From the NCBI GenBank assembly GCA_002352135.1, contig DEHW01000046.1:9343-23440 (forward strand): a stretch of 14,098 nucleotides of DNA. Reading direction: 5' to 3'. The notes under the pieces are model-generated. The model saw only the letters and a list, made by a program, of their open reading frames with translations. It was not told the origin of the DNA and searched no databases. The position numbers and the translations under genes were made by a program. Below, one piece after another: positions 1 through 6,703 of this stretch; the first letter of the stretch is position 1, and each line of letters starts with the position of its first letter. This DNA comes from Lysobacterales bacterium UBA2790. GTDB lineage: Bacteria; Pseudomonadota; Gammaproteobacteria; Xanthomonadales; Xanthomonadaceae.

Positions 1-170
1 TCGATCAGAGCAATGTCGGGCGGCGACTCAAGCCATTGCATTGCAACACCGAGAGCGTCCGCCTGCCGAATCTCGATGCCCGGAAATGCGGCCAGCAACG
101 CCTCTGCCACCCAGGCACGTGCATGCGGGAGGTCTTCGACGATCCAGGCGGTGCGGGGTGGCTCTGGCAT
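1..170 (-). CDS. Response regulator, receiver domain start (partial)
   Basis: The reading frame opens with ATG at 170 and runs off the left edge after 56 codons. It reads like the first half of a CheY-type receiver domain: a beta-strand ending in the acidic pair E12-D13 (motif IVED), an amphipathic helix, then a second strand ending PDIALI followed by a codon beginning GA, the expected place of the phospho-acceptor Asp57. The start lies 4 bases after the TGA of the histidine kinase gene, so the two are almost certainly co-translated and form a cognate pair. Because the kinase is NarL/LiaS-type, a LuxR-type HTH output domain is likely beyond the edge, but that part is not visible. This is a truncation by the window, not a broken gene. 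Confidence 0.85.
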   Translation of the reverse strand, partial: MPEPPRTAWIVEDLPHARAWVAEALLAAFPGIEIRQADALGVAMQWLESPPDIALI

Positions 171-174
171 GCAC

Positions 175-924
175 TCAGGTCCCCGCGTGCTGGCTGGTGG
201 GCAAACGCAGCGGCATGGTCAGCAGGATCTTCGTCCCACCTGTGGTGCCTGGCGTCCAGTCGATTTGACCTTGCAGCTCCGCCGCGCGTGCGCGCATGTT
301 CTGCATACCTCGACCAGGGCGGGCCACAGGCAGTGCAACGCCGGTTCCGTCATCGGTGATATCAAGGACCAACTGCTGATCACGATGGCGCACCCGCACC
401 CGCAGCCGGGTGGCTTCGGCATGCCGGATGGCATTGCTGATGCCTTCTCGGACAATGCGGAACAGATGCAGGGCCTCGCCCTGATCCAGTGCCGGGTCAG
501 GAAGGTCCGCCGCGCCGTCCCAGACCAACTCGGCATCGACTGCGGCCAAGCGTTGACGAGCCTCGGATTCGATCTGCGCGAGAACCTCCAGCAAGGTGCC
601 AGGCTCGCCGCGCGAACGAGTCACGACGTCGCGCATGTCCTGCAGGATGGCGCGCGCAAGATCCGCTTGCATTGGTGACTGTGCGCTATAGATCAGGCTT
701 AGCAATTTGGCGCCAAGGTCGTCGTGGAGATCGTTGTAGATGCGCTCGCGCTCGTCGGCGGCAACCTGCAGACGGAGTTGACGTTGCTCTTCGATTCGCT
801 GCCTTGCCAGCGTTGCCGATAGCGTGCGCAACGCACGACGCACTTGATACAGTCGCCACGTCTGGAGCCCACAGAAGGTGAGCAATAGCACCAGAATGAG
901 AAGTAGAGCCCAGTTCAGGCTCAT
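175..924 (-). CDS. NarL-family sensor histidine kinase, minimal (one TM, no sensor domain)
   Basis: This 249-aa membrane histidine kinase should autophosphorylate and pass phosphate to the adjacent response regulator. Residues 5-20 form one hydrophobic helix. They are followed by a charged, probably coiled-coil linker (about 28-60) and a HisKA_3 dimerisation helix with H-box ERERIYNDLHDDLGAKLL, His67 being the phospho-acceptor. The HATPase_c domain has its N-box at 158-168 (REGISNAIRHA, Asn164), a G1 box DDGTGV at 191-196 and a G2 box GRGMQNM at 204-210. No PAS, HAMP, GAF or periplasmic domain is present, so the input must come from the membrane segment or a partner protein. The start ATG overlaps the stop of the Ser/Thr kinase gene (ATGA, 921-924), indicating translational coupling. 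Family assignment is firm; the signal sensed is unknown. Confidence 0.93.
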   Translation of the reverse strand: MSLNWALLLILVLLLTFCGLQTWRLYQVRRALRTLSATLARQRIEEQRQLRLQVAADERERIYNDLHDDLGAKLLSLIYSAQSPMQADLARAILQDMRDVVTRSRGEPGTLLEVLAQIESEARQRLAAVDAELVWDGAADLPDPALDQGEALHLFRIVREGISNAIRHAEATRLRVRVRHRDQQLVLDITDDGTGVALPVARPGRGMQNMRARAAELQGQIDWTPGTTGGTKILLTMPLRLPTSQHAGT

Positions 925-3332
925 GATCGGTGTCCATCCAAAGCGGCGCGACGGTCGCGCGCTGTTCTGGTCCGCTCATGATCATTTCCCAACGATTGTG
1001 TTAGTGACTGAATGGCCTCATCTAGTTCAGCCCTTGCACGATCTTGCTGGCCCGCAGCACCCAAACACAGTCCAAAATTGCTCTGAAATATGGCGTAGTA
1101 GGGGTGTTTTCGGCCGAGTTGCCGCTCCACGATGGGAAGCAGCTCGGCAAGTTGATCTACCGCCTCATCATTTCGACCTTGTGAATGCAGCAGCATCGCA
1201 TAGTTGTTTCGCACACTCAGTGACTCGGTATGCAATGTGGTGATCTTGCGTTGGGTCGAGATCAGTCGCTTGTAGATGACTTCAGCTTGATCATCCTGGT
1301 CGAGCTGTTCATGGGCGAATGCGACGGCGATCAGAGCGGCCTGCGTCTGCGCATGTGCTTCCCCAAATCGCTTGGCAAACCCCGTGGCAGCAGCCTCCGC
1401 GTGTCGAAGTGCTTCGTGGGTCTTGCCGAGGCGCAGCAAACTGTTTGACAACATTTGTGCGGATGTAAGTGTGTCAACATGCTCCGCACCAAGAACCTCC
1501 GTGCGCAGCTTGAGCAGAGTCTCTGATTCCGTTGCGGACTCTTCGTATCGGCCCTGCGCCTCCAAAAGCCCGACTCGAGTCAGACGTGCGTTGAGCGTTC
1601 TTGGATCTCGCTCACCAAGACGGCGCATGCGACGGTCTATCAAGGACTCGATCACCGCCATCGCATCGCTCAGCCGTCCAGCTTGTCGCCACAGGTTGAC
1701 GAGAGAAACTTGGGCGCTCTCGACATCGCGATCGTCTTCAGGGAGCAAATTGGCGTCCCGTAGAAACGCCTGAAGTTCCTCCATGGATCGCTCCGGGTTA
1801 CCCGTTTCTTCGTAAAGCCTCGCGCGCGAAAAATGCAAACGCAGGGAGACCTCACGTTCCTCGGCAGTAGTCCCGTGTCGAAGCAGTCGTTCCGCTAGTT
1901 CGAGCGACTGGGAGGCTTTCTCGCTGTTACCAGCCTCAAGTTGCATGGCGGCTTGTTCACGGAGGATCTCGGCCTCCAGTCCTGCCGGCGGTTCGGGAAT
2001 CGTTCGTAAAGTCGAGAGTGCGCGCGCATTCATTTCCAGCGCTTGATCGAAACGCGCCAAAGCCAGATAGGTACGTGACAGAGTACGGCTGGCGCGAATC
2101 AACACCGATGGCTGATGTTCCAGCGCGTCGAGCGAGGCCGCGCTCGCTTCCAGCATGGACAGAACGGTGACACCGTTGCCTTTTGATTGCTCAGGGTTGG
2201 CGGCAGCTAGCATGTCATCGAGGAAGTTGACTGTTGCCTCCGCCTCTGCGGCACGCTGGGCGGCGAGAGACCGAGCTTTCTCGGCGCTGATTGCAAACCC
2301 CAGTGAGACGGCAGCAGCGATCACCAACACGAGAGCCACGGTCAGCAGCGCTGCGGACAATGCCCGGTGCCTTCTTGCGAATCGAGAGAGGACATACCAT
2401 GCGCTCGGTTCGCGTGCCTCAATTGGGCGATGTGACAGCACACGCTGCAAGTCATCGGCCAATGCCTGTGCGCTGGGATAGCGCCGCTCGGGTTCGACTG
2501 CCAAGGCAGTCATGACCACAGTGGCAAGATCACCGCGTGTGGACCGATTCAATTGTTGCAGTGGGAGCGGATTTTCGTCGCGAACGATGCTCAACGCCTC
2601 GAATAGTGTCGAGGTCTTGAGGCGCGGATGCGGTAGTTGTCCACTCAACAGCTCGTAGGCGATGGCCCCGAGCGCATAGACGTCGCTGCGCACATCATCG
2701 GCCGTTGACGATCCGCTGAGCTGTTCGGGGCTCATGTAGGGAAGTGTGCCCAACACTTGTCCGGCCTGGGTCAGATTCTCCCGCTCGGATTGCCTGAGGC
2801 GAGCGATTCCGAAATCCAGCACCTTCGGTTGTCCACTTGCGTCGACCAGGATGTTGGCGGGCTTGAGATCACGGTGCAGTACGCCGCGGCTGTGGGCGTG
2901 GCCTACGGCCTCGCATACTTTGATCAGCAACCCGACGCGCTCCTGCAATGTGGCAGCCTGCTGCACGCAATGCGTCGCCAGGTCGTGTCCGTGAATGCGC
3001 TCCATCGAGAGCCAGGGTTGTGCACTGCTCGGGTCCACCCCGGCTCCGTAGAGCCGCGCAATGCCTATGTGTTCCAGCTGCGCCAGTGTTTCCACTTCGC
3101 GCTGGAAGCGTTCAAACGCATGTTGCGAAGGCGTGCGGACGACCTTTAACGCCACTTCGCGTGGCGGGTTGGTCTCCCGCGCGAGATAAACACGCCCCAT
3201 GGCACCCTCACCGAGCAGGCCAAGGATGGTGAAAGGGCCAACGTGTGAGGGCAATGGCGTTGTTACAGAACTGGGTGTTGTGGCAGCGAGTGCGCCGTTT
3301 TCAGCATTCCAGCCGGAGGTGACGGGAGTCAT
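921..3332 (-). CDS. Membrane Ser/Thr protein kinase with C-terminal TPR repeats
   Basis: This 803-aa eukaryote-like (Hanks-type) kinase carries an N-terminal catalytic domain at about 33-300. Visible are the Gly loop GEGAMGRV (41-48), VALK with Lys63, the helix-C Glu79, the catalytic loop HRDLKPAN (153-160, Asp155), DFG (173-175), an APE-like SPEQ (201-204) and the subdomain IX Asp217. All key residues are present, so it should be active. A basic juxtamembrane stretch precedes one transmembrane helix (about 326-347). A helical region (about 350-375) follows, then TPR/kinesin-light-chain-like repeats to the end, probably periplasmic and protein-binding. I chose ATG 3332 over the in-frame start at 3386 because GAGGG (3340-3344) lies 7 bases upstream and because the longer form would overlap the preceding gene. 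Its stop overlaps the histidine kinase start. Such kinases in this group are often found beside ECF sigma factors; here the partner is a two-component pair. Substrates are unknown. Confidence 0.95.
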   Translation of the reverse strand: MTPVTSGWNAENGALAATTPSSVTTPLPSHVGPFTILGLLGEGAMGRVYLARETNPPREVALKVVRTPSQHAFERFQREVETLAQLEHIGIARLYGAGVDPSSAQPWLSMERIHGHDLATHCVQQAATLQERVGLLIKVCEAVGHAHSRGVLHRDLKPANILVDASGQPKVLDFGIARLRQSERENLTQAGQVLGTLPYMSPEQLSGSSTADDVRSDVYALGAIAYELLSGQLPHPRLKTSTLFEALSIVRDENPLPLQQLNRSTRGDLATVVMTALAVEPERRYPSAQALADDLQRVLSHRPIEAREPSAWYVLSRFARRHRALSAALLTVALVLVIAAAVSLGFAISAEKARSLAAQRAAEAEATVNFLDDMLAAANPEQSKGNGVTVLSMLEASAASLDALEHQPSVLIRASRTLSRTYLALARFDQALEMNARALSTLRTIPEPPAGLEAEILREQAAMQLEAGNSEKASQSLELAERLLRHGTTAEEREVSLRLHFSRARLYEETGNPERSMEELQAFLRDANLLPEDDRDVESAQVSLVNLWRQAGRLSDAMAVIESLIDRRMRRLGERDPRTLNARLTRVGLLEAQGRYEESATESETLLKLRTEVLGAEHVDTLTSAQMLSNSLLRLGKTHEALRHAEAAATGFAKRFGEAHAQTQAALIAVAFAHEQLDQDDQAEVIYKRLISTQRKITTLHTESLSVRNNYAMLLHSQGRNDEAVDQLAELLPIVERQLGRKHPYYAIFQSNFGLCLGAAGQQDRARAELDEAIQSLTQSLGNDHERTRTARDRRAALDGHRS

Positions 3333-3339
3333 GCGCTGG

Positions 3340-3344
3340 CCCTC
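3340..3344 (-). promoter_or_regulatory. Ribosome binding site of the Ser/Thr kinase gene
   Basis: GAGGG read on the minus strand lies 7 bases before ATG 3332 and is fused to the TGA stop (3343-3345) of the small membrane protein gene. This decides the kinase start and suggests translational coupling between the two genes. Confidence 0.6.
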
Positions 3345-3561
3345 AGCGACGCTTGCCGAGCACCAACAGCACCGTTCCCGCAGCAATGCTGCTCAAGGCG
3401 AGCCACTGCGGGATGGCAACGTGTTCGTGATCCGATACGTTCAGCTCCAATGGACCAACTTTCAGCGGTGTTCGCTGTTGTGTGTAGCTGAACTCACCGT
3501 AGGCCAAACCCAAGGCCCCCGCCACGATCAACAGAACACCGGCAATGGTGGCGATTCGCAC
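3343..3561 (-). CDS. Small two-helix membrane protein (unnamed family)
   Basis: This 72-aa protein has a first hydrophobic helix at about 4-21, a short polar loop of the pattern YGEFSYT...KVGPLELNV...IPQW (21-53), and a second helix at about 54-69 ending in KRR. I recall small unnamed proteobacterial proteins with this same layout (a GPLEL-type loop between two helices) but no function. The frame is open far upstream, but that part crosses the terminator and tRNA-Leu, so it cannot be coding. GTG at 3561, behind a GGGGGA stretch about 6 bases upstream, is the only sensible start. The stop is 10 bases from the kinase start, so it probably belongs to the kinase/two-component operon. Whether it is a sensor accessory or only a neighbour is unknown. 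Confidence 0.65.
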   Translation of the reverse strand: MRIATIAGVLLIVAGALGLAYGEFSYTQQRTPLKVGPLELNVSDHEHVAIPQWLALSSIAAGTVLLVLGKRR

Positions 3562-3637
3562 GATTCTTCCCCCGAAAGCGTCGCCGACAGCATGCCGTAC
3601 TTTGCGTCGCTTGGCATCCGACGTTGGCAGGATTGCG

Positions 3638-3666
3638 CAAACAAAAACGCCTGCACGAGGCAGGCG
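3638..3666 (-). terminator. Intrinsic terminator of the tRNA-Val/tRNA-Leu operon
   Basis: On the minus strand a perfect 7-bp stem CGCCTGC/GCAGGCG (3660-3666 with 3648-3654) with a 5-base loop is followed directly by TTTTTGTTT. It lies 20 bases after the CCA end of tRNA-Leu and so ends the tRNA transcript before the small membrane protein gene. The 3562-3637 stretch must then contain the promoter of the downstream signalling operon, but I see no convincing -35/-10 pair there. Confidence 0.85.
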
Positions 3667-3685
3667 AATAGGTTGGCGAATTGTC

Positions 3686-3771
3686 TGGTACCGAAGGTGG
3701 GACTCGAACCCACACTGTGTCACCACAACCGGATTTTGAGTCCGGCGCGTCTACCATTCCGCCACTTCGGC
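3686..3771 (-). tRNA. tRNA-Leu(CAA)
   Basis: An 86-nt class II tRNA with encoded CCA (3686-3688), reading the UUG codon. The 5' strand GCCGAAG pairs with CTTCGGT. The anticodon stem CCGGA/TCCGG holds a CTCAAAA loop, giving anticodon CAA. There is a variable arm, and a T-arm GTGGG-TTCGAGT-CCCAC. The body closely follows E. coli tRNA-Leu(CAA) as I remember it. The first acceptor pair is G1-U72 rather than the usual G1-C72. The discriminator is A73, as required for LeuRS. Confidence 0.95.
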
Positions 3772-3802
3772 ATTGAACGCAGACAATTCTAACGGTCGTT
3801 CT

Positions 3803-3877
3803 TGGTGGGCGGTGCAGGGATCGAACCTGCGACCCTTGCCGTGTGAAGGCAATGCTCTACCGCTGAGCTAACCGCCC
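3803..3877 (-). tRNA. tRNA-Val(CAC)
   Basis: A 75-nt tRNA with encoded CCA (3803-3805), reading GUG. The acceptor stem GGGCGGT/ACCGCCC is fully paired. The D-arm contains AGCTCAGCGGTAGAGC. The anticodon stem TTGCC/GGCAA holds loop TTCACAC, giving anticodon CAC. The T-arm is GCAGG-TTCGATC-CCTGC, followed by discriminator A73. It is transcribed first, 31 bases ahead of tRNA-Leu, and the two probably share one precursor. Confidence 0.95.
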
Positions 3878-3894
3878 AAACGAACTAGCCGCGT

Positions 3895-3923
3895 ATTCTG
3901 CACATCCAGACGCGGTTCGGCAA
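3895..3923 (-). promoter_or_regulatory. Probable promoter of the tRNA operon
   Basis: Read on the minus strand, TTGCCG (3918-3923) and CAGAAT (3895-3900) are separated by 17 bases; each matches the sigma-70 consensus at 4 of 6 positions. The discriminator that follows starts ACGCGGC and is GC-rich, as in growth-rate-controlled (stringent) stable-RNA promoters. The predicted start lies about 10 bases before tRNA-Val. A 6-bp inverted repeat (3889-3894 and 3910-3915) flanks the -10 element. Confidence 0.55.
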
Positions 3924-3936
3924 GCAGAATCGGAGA

Positions 3937-5130
3937 TCAAATGGTGGAGTGCGCTGCCGCTGGCGCCCTTCCTCCTCGCAATGGCCACAGCGCGAGGCAG
4001 GCGCACAGCGCACCCAGCGAGAAAGCGGCGACCCCTGAGCCGAATCCCCAGGCCCAACCGGCCATGGTGGCACCCAAAACGCCGCCGACGCCGGACCCGA
4101 TGCTGTAGTTGAGGCTTTGGCCATTGACTCGGTCGTCCGCGTCAAAAAGTTCGATCAGGCGTTGGGTGCTGGCGATGTGGAACAGGCCGAAACTGATCGC
4201 GTGAGTCAGCTGCATGACCACCATCAGCCAAAGCGCCTCGGGCAGCAGTGCGACACACAGCCACCTCACGACGGTCACGGTCACAGCAACGTTCATCCAG
4301 AACACGGCGGAGGCACGCGACAATATACGGGCGGCGTAAACGAACAACAGAACTTCGGCCAGAACGCCGATGCCCCAGAGAGCACCGACAACATTTGTGT
4401 CGTGACCCGCGTGCTCAAGGTGCATCGTGTAGAACAGGTAGAAGGCTCCGAAACTCATCTGCATGAGCAAGGTCGTCAGCAGAAAGCGTTGGATCGGTGC
4501 CTGGCGCAGCAGAGTCCGCAGCGACTGGCGCGCGCTGGTTGCTGGCGTTCGCATGGTGTCGCCAAGGGCAGGACCAGTGGCTGCAGGCGTTTCTTTCGGC
4601 AGGCGGGTTGCGACCAGCGTGGTGACTATCATGCCGATCAACATGGTAACGGCGAGATCCGGTGCCACGTTCCGCTGCAAGAGTTCTCCGTACACGACGG
4701 CCAGAACGATGAAACCGAGGGATCCCCACAACCGAACGCGGCCGTATTGATGCCGCTGTTCACCGAGGGCGTTCAGCGTCAACGCTTCCAATTGCGGCAT
4801 GACGGCGTTGTAGAAAAGGCTGAACAATCCCATCGACAGGGCCAGCCAGAATAGGGACTCGGGCAGAAAGAAACCGAAGAATCCGACGCAGGACAGGCAC
4901 AAGCCGCTGATCAGCCAGCGTCGGGGCGATTGACTGTGTCGACTGAGGTGCGCCCAGAGCGGTGGACCCACGACTCGGGTGCCGTACCAAAGTGCCATGA
5001 GGGCAGACGCGGCTTGCGCACTGTGTCCCCAAGAGGTGATCCAGCGCGCAAAGTAGGGCGTAAAAACACCCACCGCAGCGTAGTACGAGAAATAGGTGCT
5101 GGACAGTCGCCAGTAGGGAAGGGGCTGCAT
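3937..5130 (-). CDS. MFS transporter, HcaT-like (MFS_1_like) group
   Basis: This 397-aa inner-membrane protein is hydrophobic over almost its whole length with about twelve predicted helices, the usual size for the major facilitator superfamily. The N-terminus (YWRLSSTYFSYYAAVGVFTP, residues 6-25) and the mid-domain motif YGRVRLWGSLGFI (129-141) are characteristic of the 3-phenylpropionate (HcaT)/LacY-like branch. Substrate cannot be read from sequence, and no aromatic-catabolism genes lie nearby, so a phenylpropionate role is not supported by context. The start is fixed by the family N-terminus. No Shine-Dalgarno sequence precedes ATG 5130, while a -10-like GATAAT ends only 6 bases before it, so the mRNA may be leaderless. 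The C-terminal end is Arg/Ala-rich and ordinary. The gene stands alone, between an acyl-CoA dehydrogenase gene and the tRNAs. Confidence 0.86.
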   Translation of the reverse strand: MQPLPYWRLSSTYFSYYAAVGVFTPYFARWITSWGHSAQAASALMALWYGTRVVGPPLWAHLSRHSQSPRRWLISGLCLSCVGFFGFFLPESLFWLALSMGLFSLFYNAVMPQLEALTLNALGEQRHQYGRVRLWGSLGFIVLAVVYGELLQRNVAPDLAVTMLIGMIVTTLVATRLPKETPAATGPALGDTMRTPATSARQSLRTLLRQAPIQRFLLTTLLMQMSFGAFYLFYTMHLEHAGHDTNVVGALWGIGVLAEVLLFVYAARILSRASAVFWMNVAVTVTVVRWLCVALLPEALWLMVVMQLTHAISFGLFHIASTQRLIELFDADDRVNGQSLNYSIGSGVGGVLGATMAGWAWGFGSGVAAFSLGALCACLALWPLRGGRAPAAAHSTI

Positions 5131-5378
5131 GCAGTGATTATCCAGCCGAATCGGCGCTCAGTCGCAACAGGCTGCTGAAAAAGTACATTTCTGCACGTTC
5201 TCACGCTGACAAGTCCGGTAGATGTCTGGATAGTCTCCGGACGGGGCATTCGCCAACGCGAAGGATGTGCCAGCGTGATATCCGTGCCACGCACCCGCAG
5301 GGTGGTTCTCACCGCCCAGCGACGTCAACCTGGAAGCCCAAGCACCGTCCAACTTGATCTGTGCGGACGATGTCGTGG
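5131..5378. other. Intergenic region without a convincing gene
   Basis: These 248 bases separate the transporter start from the dehydrogenase stop. They hold the putative transporter promoter (5137-5167), a palindromic GCCGAATCGGC (5145-5155), and an IS-end-like stretch GGCTGCTGAAAAAGT (5170-5184). A minus-strand frame from 5352 to 5158 is open, but it lacks a ribosome binding site and resembles nothing I know. Confidence 0.6.
5137..5167 (-). promoter_or_regulatory. Possible promoter of the MFS transporter gene
   Basis: On the minus strand, TTGCGA (5162-5167) and GATAAT (5137-5142) are 19 bases apart, a longer spacer than the optimum. The -10 element ends 6 bases before the ATG, placing transcription start at or next to the first codon. 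The spacer contains an 11-base imperfect palindrome that could be an operator. Confidence 0.4.
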
Positions 5379-6536
5379 TCAGAATCGACCTTCAAAGAGC
5401 TCCCGTCCGATCAGCATGCGACGAATCTCGTTGGTCCCGGCGCCGATGGCGTAGAGCTTGGCATCGCGCAACAGTCGGCCGGTGGCGTACTCGTTGATGT
5501 AGCCATTGCCACCCAGTGTTTGAATGGCTTCCAGCGTCACTTGTACCGCAGCCTCGGAGGCGTGCAGCAAACAGGACGCGGCATCCACACGCGAACGGAC
5601 GCCGCGGTCATACTCGCGCGCCACCTGATAAGCGAAAGCGCGCGCCGACTGCAGCGCGGTATACATGTCGGCAATCTTGGCCTGCATGATGCCGAATCGA
5701 CCGATTTCGGTGTCGAATTGGCGCCGCTCGCGAACATAGGGCAAGGCGATGTCCATGGCCGCTTGCATTAGTCCGATCGGCCCGCCCGACAGCACGAGTC
5801 GCTCGCTGTTGAGGCCAGTCATCAGCACGCGAACCCCCTGATTTACCTCCCCGAGCACATTGGCGGCGGGAATTTCGCAGTTCTCGAACACCAGTTCGCA
5901 GGTGTTGGAGCCACGCATGCCCAGCTTGTCCAGTTTCTGCGCAGTGCGGAATCCAGGCATGCCCTTTTCGATCAGGAAGGCGGTCATGCACTTCGAGCCT
6001 TCACAGCGCTCCGCTGTCCTCATGTAGACGATCAGGACATCGGCATCCGGCCCATTGGTGATCCACATCTTGTTGCCGTTGGCGATCCAGACATCGCCAT
6101 GCCTTTCCGCTCGACAGGCCATCGAGCCGACGACATCCGAGCCAGCACCCGGCTCACTCATCGCCAGCGCGCCAACCAACTCACCGCTGCAGAGTCCTGG
6201 CAGATAGCGCTCACGCTGCACTGGCGTGCCGTGATTGAACAAGTTCTGCACACACAGGTTGGAGTGCGCTCCATAGGACAGTCCAACCGATCCGGATGCC
6301 CGACTGATTTCTTCCATGGCGACCAGATGGGCGAGGTAGCCCATTTCGGCACCGCCATATTCGTGGGGAAGCGTGATCCCCAACAAGCCCATCTCGCCAA
6401 ACTTGCGCCACAGATCGGCGGGGAACGCATTGTCCTGATCGATCTGCGTGGCGCGCGGCGCAATCTCGGCTTGGGCAAAACGCGAGACGGCTTGGCGCAG
6501 CGAATCAATGTCATCGCCGAGTTCAAAAGCACGCAT
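5379..6536 (-). CDS. ivd: Acyl-CoA dehydrogenase, probable isovaleryl-CoA dehydrogenase
   Basis: This 385-aa flavoenzyme should oxidise isovaleryl-CoA to 3-methylcrotonyl-CoA in leucine breakdown, passing electrons to ETF. Family landmarks are MSEPGAGSD (126-134), KMWITNG (156-162), the RRQFD segment (271-275) and GGNGYINEY (342-350). Two details favour isovaleryl-CoA dehydrogenase: the helix motif [13 protein letters not shown] (241-253) has Glu245 where human IVD has its catalytic Glu254, and the usual helix-K base is replaced ([12 protein letters not shown], 362-373), again as in IVD. ATG 6536 was chosen over 6686 because it gives the normal family length and has AGGA 8 bases upstream; the 50 extra residues are basic and unlike the family. 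No other leucine-catabolism gene (3-methylcrotonyl-CoA carboxylase, methylglutaconyl-CoA hydratase, HMG-CoA lyase) is in the window. A different short branched-chain acyl-CoA substrate remains possible. Confidence 0.86.
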   Translation of the reverse strand: MRAFELGDDIDSLRQAVSRFAQAEIAPRATQIDQDNAFPADLWRKFGEMGLLGITLPHEYGGAEMGYLAHLVAMEEISRASGSVGLSYGAHSNLCVQNLFNHGTPVQRERYLPGLCSGELVGALAMSEPGAGSDVVGSMACRAERHGDVWIANGNKMWITNGPDADVLIVYMRTAERCEGSKCMTAFLIEKGMPGFRTAQKLDKLGMRGSNTCELVFENCEIPAANVLGEVNQGVRVLMTGLNSERLVLSGGPIGLMQAAMDIALPYVRERRQFDTEIGRFGIMQAKIADMYTALQSARAFAYQVAREYDRGVRSRVDAASCLLHASEAAVQVTLEAIQTLGGNGYINEYATGRLLRDAKLYAIGAGTNEIRRMLIGRELFEGRF

Positions 6537-6692
6537 AGGGAAATCCTGATGTCGGAGCCGGCCACAGGGGCGGCGGCCGACTATGGTAACCAGCAATTCG
6601 TGCTTGCTCACGGCGCGCCGCAAGATCGGCGTCCGGTGTCGGGTTTTGCCCGCTTTCTTCGTTCTTGTTCCACGGACAATAAACAACTGACT

Positions 6693-6698
6693 GGAGGT
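6693..6698 (+). promoter_or_regulatory. Ribosome binding site of the secreted Met-rich protein gene
   Basis: GGAGGT lies 5 bases before ATG 6704 but only 2 bases before ATG 6701, so the second of the two consecutive ATG codons is the likelier start. Confidence 0.65.
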
Positions 6699-6703
6699 GG
6701 ATG

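Noticed and set aside
13..678. 221-aa plus-strand open frame
   Set aside because: It lies antisense to the histidine kinase gene, whose motifs are unmistakable. The composition is typical of a shadow frame in GC-rich DNA and there is no ribosome binding site.
3562..3726. Upstream extension of the 72-aa membrane protein frame
   Set aside because: It runs through the intrinsic terminator and the 3' half of tRNA-Leu, so it cannot be protein-coding.
4117..4854. 245-aa plus-strand open frame, rich in Gln, Arg and His
   Set aside because: It is antisense to the MFS transporter. The Gln/His/Arg-rich composition is what reverse reading of hydrophobic codons gives.
6602..6623. GC-rich imperfect inverted repeat around GGCGCGCC between the divergent dehydrogenase and secreted-protein genes
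   Set aside because: The arms are short and poorly aligned, with no T-run, so it supports neither a terminator nor a defined operator.
6537..6686. 50-residue N-terminal extension of the acyl-CoA dehydrogenase
   Set aside because: It is basic, unlike the family, makes the protein too long, and ATG 6536 has its own ribosome binding site.
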